This document shows, in pieces, positions 25,216 through 32,385 of a DNA stretch of 64,000 bases. Below the pieces are notes generated by a model that worked only from the letters and a program-made list of their open reading frames with translations, searched no databases and was not told the DNA's origin. The DNA is taken from positions 124,001 through 188,000 of the forward strand of contig NZ_JACHMN010000002.1 in assembly GCF_014204945.1 (NCBI RefSeq), in the 5' to 3' direction. Source of the DNA: Allocatelliglobosispora scoriae. GTDB lineage: Bacteria > Actinomycetota > Actinomycetes > Mycobacteriales > Micromonosporaceae. Position numbers and translations under genes: made by a program. Position 1 is the stretch's first letter. Each line of letters starts with the position of its first letter.

Positions 25216-26856
25216 TTAGGAGGCCGGCGCCAACTGCTCCTGGACCGACACGTTGCACAGGGGCTCGCCCTCCAGCATCACCGTGTGGACGATCTTGTAG
25301 CCAGCGCCCGGATCACCGTTGGTCAGGCGGAACACCGGCTGCCCCTCTCCGATCGACACGAAGTTGTCCGGCAGGTCGGCCTCGGTCAGGCTGTTCCACG
25401 AGACCTCGTCGCGGAAGGTCGGCTCCCCCGGCGTGTAATCCCGGTAGTGCTCGCCCAGCCAGAGCGCCCCGGCCCGCGTACACGTGCCGTAGTAGGTGCT
25501 CTCGTAGTTGTGCCGCGCCGTCGTGTAGCCGCCGGCGACCGGGCTGAAGTAGGAGTACTCGTAGGGGTAGATCCGGGCCACCGCGACCGCGACCTCCACC
25601 TGCCCGAGGATCGCCGCACCGATCAGCGTCCAGGCCAGCGCGGTCTTGCCGTCCTTGAAGGCGGCCTTCGCCCACCGCACCAGCAGCACCGCCGCGAGCA
25701 GGATCATGCCGGGCGCGATGAAGAGGAACTGCCGCAGGCTGTTGTAGAGCGTCGAGTGCGCCCCGATGATCAGCACCAGCGGCAGCAGGATGTAGCCGCC
25801 GATCAGCAGCAGCCGCGAATCGACCGGCCGGCGACGCACGAGCGCGTAGACGAGCGCACCGGCGGATGCGAGCGTGAGCAGCACGGTCGGCAGCGGGGAG
25901 CCGATGATGAGCCACCAGGGCGCGTAGTACCAGGGCAGCTCGGTGGAGCGGACCATCTCGCCGCCGAAGAGGATCGGGTTGTCCCAGTCATAGGCGGCCA
26001 TCACCTCGACGGAGCGTCGCAGCCCCTCGATCGGGTAGACGAGCAGGTAGGGCCAGAGCAGCGACATCACCAGGTAGCAGTTGGTGCCGATCACCATGAC
26101 GGCACCGGCCTGCCGGGCGAGTTCGGCGCGCAACTCGGCGCCGCGCAGCTTGCGGCCGTGCTTGATCCAGAAGCCGATGACGAGGAGCGCGAGCAGGGCG
26201 ACCCAGCTCAGCGCGTTGACCCGGATCGATCCGGCGAGGCCCAGCGCGGCACCGATGCCCATCAGTTCGAGCACCTCGAAGCGGCGGGTCTCGGCGGTCC
26301 AGCGGCGCATCAGCCGCAGCACGAGCCAGAGCACGAGCAGCATGGCGACGGCGAGGGGCACGTCCTTGGAGTTGTTGTGCATCGCACCGGCGTAGCGGGG
26401 GTAGAGGGCGAGCCCGGTCGCGGCGGCGAAGGCACCCCACGGTCCGGCCATCTCCTTGCCGACGAGCGCCATGATCAGCAGGCCGATGAGGCCGGCGATG
26501 CCGTTGACGACGGTACGCGTACCCCACTGCTCGTTCGTGAAGTGCTGCACCCAGGCGATCATGAGCTCGAAGCCGGACCCGTGCTCGGGCATGTGGAGGT
26601 AGTCGGGCATCTCCAGGAAGCCGCGGTCCGAACCGCCGGAGAGGTACCACCGGAGCACGGCGGCGCCGTAGTCGTCCTGGAGGTACTCGTCGTAGGTGCG
26701 CCCGTGCACGCGTCCCTGCGTGAAGGTGAACCAGGTGAAGACAGCGAAGAGCAGCCCGAGCAGGCCATAGGGCAGATAGTCGCGACGCCACCACGGCTCC
26801 GGTGTCTCCGCAGCCTGCTCCAGCGGCGCCGCGTCGCGGACATCGATGTCAGACAT
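25216..26856 (-). CDS. Polytopic membrane glycosyltransferase-like protein (GT39/ArnT-type fold)
   Basis: A 546-residue protein with about 11-12 hydrophobic helices and an acidic first outside loop (RTYDEYLQDDYG), the layout of GT-C enzymes that use polyprenyl-linked sugars. MHNNSKDVPLAVAM and YPRYAGA lie where family members have conserved loop residues. The last 110 residues are soluble and outside, with two Cys. GGAGG lies 4 bp before ATG 26856. It is probably a sugar transfer enzyme of the cell envelope; donor and acceptor are unknown. Confidence 0.75.
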   Translation of the reverse strand: MSDIDVRDAAPLEQAAETPEPWWRRDYLPYGLLGLLFAVFTWFTFTQGRVHGRTYDEYLQDDYGAAVLRWYLSGGSDRGFLEMPDYLHMPEHGSGFELMIAWVQHFTNEQWGTRTVVNGIAGLIGLLIMALVGKEMAGPWGAFAAATGLALYPRYAGAMHNNSKDVPLAVAMLLVLWLVLRLMRRWTAETRRFEVLELMGIGAALGLAGSIRVNALSWVALLALLVIGFWIKHGRKLRGAELRAELARQAGAVMVIGTNCYLVMSLLWPYLLVYPIEGLRRSVEVMAAYDWDNPILFGGEMVRSTELPWYYAPWWLIIGSPLPTVLLTLASAGALVYALVRRRPVDSRLLLIGGYILLPLVLIIGAHSTLYNSLRQFLFIAPGMILLAAVLLVRWAKAAFKDGKTALAWTLIGAAILGQVEVAVAVARIYPYEYSYFSPVAGGYTTARHNYESTYYGTCTRAGALWLGEHYRDYTPGEPTFRDEVSWNSLTEADLPDNFVSIGEGQPVFRLTNGDPGAGYKIVHTVMLEGEPLCNVSVQEQLAPAS

Positions 26857-27071
26857 GATCCTCCAGTCAGGGACTCCCCGGAGAGGATAGCCGCCCCGCG
26901 GCCCTCGGACACCCCGGCGAGCGTGGCGAATTACGCGCCCGCGCACTGATCGTCACGTACCAGTGGATAGGCGGCGGACTATCTCGCCCAAACGGATATT
27001 CCACTGTGCCGATGGCTGCCACATATTCATGGTGCCGCCAGCGGAACACGCGGATCAGGGTGAGGAATGAG

Positions 27072-28205
27072 ATGTCATTAGGGGACCGGCTCAAGGCGAT
27101 CGCGAAGGAAACGCGCCGCACCGCCGCCGAACAGGCCCAGCAGGCGGCCGAGAAGATCAAGTCGAAGGACGAGGGCCGTTTCGACCAGGCCGCGGCGCTG
27201 GCGGCGACCGCAGCCGACTCGGCGACGGGCCTCGCGGGCAAGGCCGGGGACGCCCGGGACCGGCTCGTCGAGCGCGGCGGCCAGACCAGGGTCGGCGGCG
27301 GCCTCGGCAAGGCGGTCCGCACCATCGGCGGCGAGCTGAGCAAGCTGCCGCTCCTCTCGCTGCCCAGCGACGTCATGACGGAGCGCAACGGCATCACCGA
27401 GCTCACCGCCCTCGTCGCGGCCGAGCCGACCGACCCGGCCCGCAGCCTGTGGCTGGGCCAGGCGCTGCGCGCCATGGAGCGCGACCAGAAGATCTACTTC
27501 GCGGTCCGGTCGGTGGTCGACCCCACCAAGGTGGTGACGCGCCAGCTCGTCGGTGCCGCGGCCGAGATGGGGGCAACCAGCCGGGTACGCGTCTCCGAGC
27601 GCATGCTGAAACGCGCGCTCGCCCTGGCGATCCTGCGGTTGAAGGACGACCCGAAGGACACGGCGGCCCTGGAGGTCGCCGCGAGGGTCTACCTGATCCG
27701 CTCCGGCGCCGACAAGGCGATGCGCACCGCGAAGCTCGCCGTGGCGACGGCGCCCAAGGGCAAGCGCGGGTCGCAGCTGGTGACGCTCGCCCTCGTCTAC
27801 CTCGCCGCCCAGCAGATCGAGTCGGCGGTGAAGGCGGCCGACCTGGCGGTCAAGTCCGGCCACACCATGGGCTACCAGGTCATGGCCGACGCCCTCTACC
27901 AGGGCGAGCAGGCCGAGAGCACGGCCCGGGAACGCCATCGCGAGTTCGTCCGCCTCGCCGGCCAGGTGACGCCCGATGACCGGGTCGCCTACCTGGGGTT
28001 CCTGCCGAAGACCGATGCCGTCTTCAAGGCGGTCGCGACGAGCCAGCGGGACCGGACCCTGGAGTCCGCCGCGCGGGCCAAGCAGGCCGCCGGTGACCTG
28101 AGCCGGACGGTCGGGTCGGCGGCACGGCAGCGCCTCGACGCGCTGCGGCAGCGCACCCGCCCCGAGCTGCCCGCAGTCGAGGGATCGGCGGCCGACCGTG
28201 GATGA
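27072..28205 (+). CDS. Soluble helical-repeat protein of unknown function
   Basis: A 377-residue Ala/Lys/Arg-rich protein. Residues 1-90 are strongly helical with charged heptads. Residues about 115-300 look like TPR/HEAT-style helical pairs (for example AMRTAKLAVATAPKGKR and IESAVKAADLAVKSG). The C-terminus (330-377) is basic. GAGGAA precedes ATG 27072. It overlaps the next small gene by 8 bp and so leads a three-gene operon. I do not recognise the family. Confidence 0.7.
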   Translation: MSLGDRLKAIAKETRRTAAEQAQQAAEKIKSKDEGRFDQAAALAATAADSATGLAGKAGDARDRLVERGGQTRVGGGLGKAVRTIGGELSKLPLLSLPSDVMTERNGITELTALVAAEPTDPARSLWLGQALRAMERDQKIYFAVRSVVDPTKVVTRQLVGAAAEMGATSRVRVSERMLKRALALAILRLKDDPKDTAALEVAARVYLIRSGADKAMRTAKLAVATAPKGKRGSQLVTLALVYLAAQQIESAVKAADLAVKSGHTMGYQVMADALYQGEQAESTARERHREFVRLAGQVTPDDRVAYLGFLPKTDAVFKAVATSQRDRTLESAARAKQAAGDLSRTVGSAARQRLDALRQRTRPELPAVEGSAADRG

Positions 28206-28476
28206 CCTCGCCGATCTGCAGGACGGCATCGCCGACCTGCTCGTCCAGCTCACCGACACCGATCTCGACCTGGACCTCGACGGCCTCTGGACGGACCCCG
28301 GCGATCTGCTGGAGATCAGCCTCGCCGACGGCGAGGACCCGGGCGGGATCACCGCCCTCTACGACCTGCCGCCCGCCGCCGAGCTCGACCCGTTCCTCGC
28401 CTCGATCGAGGACCCGGAGACCTCGTGGCTGCCGCCGATCCTGCTGCCCGCACCGGAGTTCGACCAGGACTCCTGA
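28198..28476 (+). CDS. Small acidic protein, unknown
   Basis: A 92-residue protein with many Asp and Glu, notably a repeated TDTDLDLDLD run, and few basic residues. The GTG start overlaps the preceding gene's stop by 8 bp, so translation is coupled. The next acidic gene follows after 30 bp. The upstream protein is basic at its ends, so the acidic products might bind it. Function unknown. Confidence 0.65.
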   Translation: MDDLADLQDGIADLLVQLTDTDLDLDLDGLWTDPGDLLEISLADGEDPGGITALYDLPPAAELDPFLASIEDPETSWLPPILLPAPEFDQDS

Positions 28477-28506
28477 TTCACCACCCACACCCAGGAAAGG
28501 CACCAC

Positions 28507-28803
28507 ATGTTCGACAGCGACGACTTCGTCGAGATGGACACTGTCATCTTCGACGCCGTCGACACGAATCTCGACGACGTTCCCGACACGATCGAGTTCT
28601 ACGAGAACTCCGACGGCCTGCAGGCGCTCGGGGTGGACGTCGACGACGACAACTTCCTCGACGCGGTCGCCTACGACTTCGAGGGTGACGGCGTCATCGA
28701 CGCGGTCGAGGGCGACCCGGCCGATCTGGGCCTCGACCCGGCCGCGTTCACCGCTCCGGTCGCCGAGGTGGTCACCACCACCGAAACCGTCGCCGGCCAG
28801 TAG
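28507..28803 (+). CDS. Small Asp-rich protein with EF-hand-like loops, unknown
   Basis: A 98-residue acidic protein. DTNLDDVPDTIE, DVDDDNFLDAVAYD and DFEGDGVIDAV look like consecutive calcium-binding loops of the DxDxDG type, as found in dockerin or thrombospondin type 3 repeats. AGGAAAGG precedes ATG 28507. There is no signal peptide. It ends the three-gene operon and is followed at once by two palindromic repeats. Confidence 0.68.
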   Translation: MFDSDDFVEMDTVIFDAVDTNLDDVPDTIEFYENSDGLQALGVDVDDDNFLDAVAYDFEGDGVIDAVEGDPADLGLDPAAFTAPVAEVVTTTETVAGQ

Positions 28804-28808
28804 CCCCT

Positions 28809-28876
28809 CGTCACGTTTTGCAGCAAAGCGTGGCCATTTCGCGCCACGAGGCCACGCTTTGCTGCAAAACGTGACG
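28809..28876. repeat. Palindromic repeat family B, copy 2
   Basis: Perfect 27-bp arms (28809-28835 and 28850-28876) containing CACGTTTTGCAGCAAAGCGT and its complement, with a 14-base loop. It begins 6 bp after the Asp-rich gene. Confidence 0.8.
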
Positions 28877-28882
28877 GCGTTG

Positions 28883-28919
28883 CCTTTAGGGCCAACTCTT
28901 GAAGAGTCGGCCCTAAAGG
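28883..28919. repeat. Palindromic repeat family A, CCTTTAGGG subtype, copy 1
   Basis: 18-bp arms CCTTTAGGGCCAACTCTT and AAGAGTCGGCCCTAAAGG with one mismatch around a central G. It lies 6 bp after a family B copy and 16 bp before the convergent carboxypeptidase gene's end. The same subtype occurs inside the ABC ATPase gene at 43344. Confidence 0.8.
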
Positions 28920-28934
28920 GTTGGCCCGGTGGAG

Positions 28935-30788
28935 CTACTGCTGGGTGATCTTCACGTCGTCGACGCCGGCCTCGACGAGGCTGGCGCCGCTCGCGTCGGC
29001 CGCCTCGATGAGGATCCGGATCGTCTGCCCGGCATAGGCGGAGATGTTCACCGTCTGCGTGCCCCAGGCGCCGTCGCGGTTGGCGGCGGCACCGGCGACG
29101 GAGTGCAGGACCGTCGTGCCGCCGTTGTGGATGATGCTCACCCGGAAGAAGTCGGCGCTGGAGGCGTTGCTGCCGTGGGCGAGGTACCAGGAGTAGGACA
29201 GGTTCAGCGTGCCCGACGAAGGGAGCGTGACGGTGGTGGAGCGGATGCTGCTCGTACCCCCGTCGAGGTCGTAGTCGCCCGCGGCCGTTCCGGCGAGACG
29301 GCCTGTGACCAGGTCGTTGGTCCCGCTGACCGTGGTGCCGAGCTGCTTGGTGCCCGAGGAGGTCGTCGCCTCCGGGTCACCCCGCTCCCACGCGCCGGTG
29401 GTCGCCGTGTCGGTGCCGTTGGGGTTGGTGGTCCAGCCCGTCGCGGTCTCCAGGGTGTCGGACCAGACCGTGGTGCCGGGGTTGGCGTTGCAGTACTGGA
29501 CCTCCTTGCCGATGGCCCGGTAGACGCAGTCCGCGTACTCCGAGAGCATCAGGAAGGCTTCCCTGTTGCGGGTCGTCTGCGGCACGATCTGCTCGTCGGG
29601 CGGGTAGAAGCCGCCGCCGCTGCCGGACTCGCCGGGGTAGAGCTCGAAGGTGTAGGCGAAGATCCCCTGGTTCTGGAACTCCCAGTCGATGATCGTGCCG
29701 TCGGCGATGTAGAGGTCGCTGGACTGCTCCGGGGTGTAGCCGTTCGTCGCCGCCATCGCGTTGCCGATGGTCTTGAAGACGTTGTTCTGGTCCACCGTCA
29801 TGTCGGTGCCGGTGTCGGCCGTCTTGTAACCGTAGGGCCACAGGATGAGCTGCGAGTAGGTGTGGATGTCGACGCTGACCTTGATCTGCTGCACCCCGCC
29901 GATCCGCCGGCTGAGGATGAAGTCGCGGATCCGCTGCGACTCCGGTGCCGAGAAGGCCGACGGGCCGCGGTAGGTCTCCGAGGAGGTGCTGCCGCTGGAG
30001 CCGCCGCAGCAGCCCCACTGGTAGCCCCAGTTGCGGTTGAGGTCGGTGCCGACATAGGTCGAGCCCGAGTTGGGCTGCCGGTTCTTGCGCCACGACCGGT
30101 AGGAGCCGGTGGCGACGTCATATTCCGCGCCGTCGGGGTTGACCGAGGGCAGGATCCAGATCTCGCGACTGTTGACGATGTTCGCGATCCGCGAGTCGGT
30201 GGTGTAGGAGTCGGTGAAGAGGTTCGCCAGGTAGAGCGCCTGCTCGACGGTGAGGTGCTCGCGGGCGTGCTGGTTGGCGTTGAAGAGGATCTCCGGCTCT
30301 GCCTCGTCGGTGCCGACGTTGTCGGAGATCTTCAGGCCGACGATGGCGCGGCCCTCATAGGTGGTGCCAATATTGATCTTCGAGGCGATGGCCGGGTGGT
30401 CGGCGACGATCTTGTCGACCTCGGCGACCATCTCGGTGTAGTTGTGGTAGGCCGAGTCCGCCGACGGGAAGTCGTAGAGCTTCGCGTCGGGTGCCTTGAC
30501 GGGCGGCGGGATCAGTTCGAGCTTGAAGCCGAGCGCCTCGATCTGCCTCGCTTCGCTGCGGGTCGCGCTCACGAAGATCTTGCCGTGCTCGATGAAGTCC
30601 ACGGCGGCGCCGGTACGCGCGACGGCGTCCCGGTCGGCGAAGGTCTGCGGCCCGATGACCTTGTACTGGGCGACGGTGTTGCCGAGCGGCTCCACCACGA
30701 CCATCGGACTGCTGACGGCAGGACCGCCCTGGACCAGGGCTGCACCCAGGGCCAGGACGGAGATGACAACGGCGACGTGTCGTCGCAT
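28935..30788 (-). CDS. Secreted zinc carboxypeptidase (M14) with C-terminal beta-sandwich domain
   Basis: A 617-residue secreted metallopeptidase. Signal peptide 1-27, a propeptide to about 105, then the M14 domain (about 112-420). Zinc ligands His174 and Glu177 are in NQHAREH; the third is the His of [14 protein letters not shown] carries the catalytic Glu. [13 protein letters not shown] is typical of the actinobacterial carboxypeptidase T/SGT group. Residues about 440-617 form a jelly-roll domain ([13 protein letters not shown] to VDDVKI). GGGAGG precedes ATG 30788. It digests extracellular peptides. Confidence 0.92.
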   Translation of the reverse strand: MRRHVAVVISVLALGAALVQGGPAVSSPMVVVEPLGNTVAQYKVIGPQTFADRDAVARTGAAVDFIEHGKIFVSATRSEARQIEALGFKLELIPPPVKAPDAKLYDFPSADSAYHNYTEMVAEVDKIVADHPAIASKINIGTTYEGRAIVGLKISDNVGTDEAEPEILFNANQHAREHLTVEQALYLANLFTDSYTTDSRIANIVNSREIWILPSVNPDGAEYDVATGSYRSWRKNRQPNSGSTYVGTDLNRNWGYQWGCCGGSSGSTSSETYRGPSAFSAPESQRIRDFILSRRIGGVQQIKVSVDIHTYSQLILWPYGYKTADTGTDMTVDQNNVFKTIGNAMAATNGYTPEQSSDLYIADGTIIDWEFQNQGIFAYTFELYPGESGSGGGFYPPDEQIVPQTTRNREAFLMLSEYADCVYRAIGKEVQYCNANPGTTVWSDTLETATGWTTNPNGTDTATTGAWERGDPEATTSSGTKQLGTTVSGTNDLVTGRLAGTAAGDYDLDGGTSSIRSTTVTLPSSGTLNLSYSWYLAHGSNASSADFFRVSIIHNGGTTVLHSVAGAAANRDGAWGTQTVNISAYAGQTIRILIEAADASGASLVEAGVDDVKITQQ

Positions 30789-30868
30789 GAAGGGCCTCCC
30801 AAAGGGGTTGAGGAGGCCCTGAGGACAACATTCATCAACCGCTATGTCAATGATCGCTGTATGCCAGC

Positions 30869-32098
30869 TTAACGCGGCGCCAGCTCTGAACTCCTTTCCT
30901 CCACAATGGAACTGATAAGCCCGATCGCCGCCGCCGCGGGCATCGCCGGCAGCTGTCGGCCGTCGCGCAGGCGTAGTGACACCTCGCCCGCCTCTGCCTC
31001 CCTCGGGCCGATCACCGCCACATAGGGCACCCGGCGGTGCCGGGCCTCGCTCACCCGGGCACCGAGCGAACCGTCCGCACTCACCTCGGCCCGCAGCCCC
31101 CGGCGCATCGCGTCACCCACCAGTCGCTGCGCCGCCTCCCGCTGGTCGTCGCCGATCGGGACCGCGACGAGCTGGACGGGTGCGTACCAGACCGGGAAGG
31201 CGCCCTGGTGCACCTCGATCAGATGCGCGAAGAGCCGCTCCAGGCCGCCGACTATGCTGCGGTGCACCATCACGGGCCGGGCCTTCGCGCCGCCCCGATC
31301 GGTGTAGGAGAGGTCGAACCGCTCCGGCTGGACGAAGTCCACCTGGATGGTCGCGAGGGTGAACTCCCGGCCGGCGACATCGCGTACCTGGATATCGATC
31401 TTTGGCCCGTAGAACGCGCCCTCCCCCGCCGCCTCCTCGAAGGCCACACCCGAGTCGACCAGCGCCGACCGCAGCAGACCTTCGGCGCGGTCCCACCGGT
31501 CCGCCTCGCCGAGGTACTTCCCCTCGACGAGATCACCCCGTTTGGACAGCCGGAACCCGTCGGCGGCGAAGCCGAGCGCCCGGTGCGCCTGGCCGACCAT
31601 CGCGAGGATGCCCGCCACCTCGGCCGCGACCTGGTCCTCGGCGCAGAAGATGTGCGCGTCGTTGAGCCAGATCGCCCGGACCCGGGTCAGTCCGCCGAGG
31701 ACGCCGGAGCGCTCGGAACGATACATGCCGCCCAGCTCGGCGATGCGCAGCGGCAGCTCGCGATAGGAGCGCCCGCGCGCCCGGAAGACCATCGCGTGGT
31801 GCGGGCAGAGGCTCGGCCGCAGGACCAGCGGCTCCGGCTCGTCGTCGCCGCCCATCGGGCCGAACATGTCGTCGGCGAACTTCTCCAGGTGGCCGGAGCG
31901 GGCGTACATCTCCTGCTTGGCGACGGGCGGCGAGTAGACGTGCTGATAGCCGGCGAGCCGCTCCTCCTCCCGGATGAACCGCTCGATCTCGTGCCGGGCC
32001 GCCGCGCCCGCGGGCAGCCAGATCGGCAGTCCCGCGCCGATGAGCGGGTCGGTGTGGAAGAGTTCGAGCTCGCGCCCGAGCTTGCGGTGATCGATCAT
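30869..32098 (-). CDS. thrS: Short threonyl-tRNA synthetase lacking TGS and editing domains
   Basis: A 409-residue class II synthetase that starts at the catalytic core. Zinc ligands of ThrRS are kept: Cys in RPSLCPHH, His in NDAHIFC, His in [23 protein letters not shown] is the typical motif and the last 100 residues form the anticodon-binding domain. Full-length bacterial ThrRS has about 640-690 residues; the TGS and N2 editing domains are absent, with no upstream frame for them. AGGAGAG precedes ATG 32098. Upstream lie a threonine-rich leader peptide and a stem-loop. It is probably a second, inducible or resistance-type ThrRS; the main one should be elsewhere. Confidence 0.88.
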   Translation of the reverse strand: MIDHRKLGRELELFHTDPLIGAGLPIWLPAGAAARHEIERFIREEERLAGYQHVYSPPVAKQEMYARSGHLEKFADDMFGPMGGDDEPEPLVLRPSLCPHHAMVFRARGRSYRELPLRIAELGGMYRSERSGVLGGLTRVRAIWLNDAHIFCAEDQVAAEVAGILAMVGQAHRALGFAADGFRLSKRGDLVEGKYLGEADRWDRAEGLLRSALVDSGVAFEEAAGEGAFYGPKIDIQVRDVAGREFTLATIQVDFVQPERFDLSYTDRGGAKARPVMVHRSIVGGLERLFAHLIEVHQGAFPVWYAPVQLVAVPIGDDQREAAQRLVGDAMRRGLRAEVSADGSLGARVSEARHRRVPYVAVIGPREAEAGEVSLRLRDGRQLPAMPAAAAIGLISSIVEERSSELAPR

Positions 32099-32151
32099 GT
32101 CGCTCTCCTGTGATGGGTACGCGCACCGGGCGCACCACACACAGCAGGAAC

Positions 32152-32177
32152 GGCTGTCGGGTGACACCCGACAGCCG
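32152..32177 (-). terminator. Attenuator stem-loop in the thrS leader
   Basis: CGGCTGTCGGGTG and CACCCGACAGCCG pair perfectly. The stem lies 16 bases after the leader peptide stop and about 54 bases before thrS. It could be a terminator or stall-dependent hairpin; the following T-rich stretch is weak. Confidence 0.55.
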
Positions 32178-32193
32178 CGTAGTTGACGTGATT

Positions 32194-32259
32194 TCAGCAG
32201 GCCAACATCGACGCGCCGGGGAGTCCCGGCGTCGTCGTCACGCTGGCATGACGCTGCAT
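32194..32259 (-). CDS. Threonine-rich leader peptide of thrS
   Basis: A 21-residue reading frame with three consecutive threonine codons (ACG ACG ACG, residues 8-10) about 16 bases before a perfect stem-loop and upstream of a threonyl-tRNA synthetase gene. This is the design of ribosome-mediated attenuation: stalling at Thr codons when charged tRNA-Thr is low. TATGGT (32271-32266) ends exactly 6 bases before the ATG and TTGCGG (32296-32291) lies 19 bp further up, so the mRNA is probably leaderless. Confidence 0.6.
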   Translation of the reverse strand: MQRHASVTTTPGLPGASMLAC

Positions 32260-32265
32260 GGATTC

Positions 32266-32296
32266 ACCATACCCAGCGCCCCCTCGGTTGCCGCAA
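32266..32296 (-). promoter_or_regulatory. Promoter of the thrS leader transcript
   Basis: TTGCGG, a 19-bp spacer and TATGGT on the minus strand. Placing the start point seven bases after the last T puts +1 on the A of the leader peptide ATG (32259). Confidence 0.5.
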
Positions 32297-32385
32297 CCTC
32301 TTAACAGGCGAGGCGGCCCAGGCACTGGATCGGTCCGTCAGAACAATAGGCGTTCTGAGCGCATCGTATGGGCGGAGACATCTGG

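Noticed and set aside
32099-32300. T-box riboswitch before thrS
   Set aside because: No T-box core (GGTGGNACCGCG-like) is present; a Thr-codon leader frame explains the region better.
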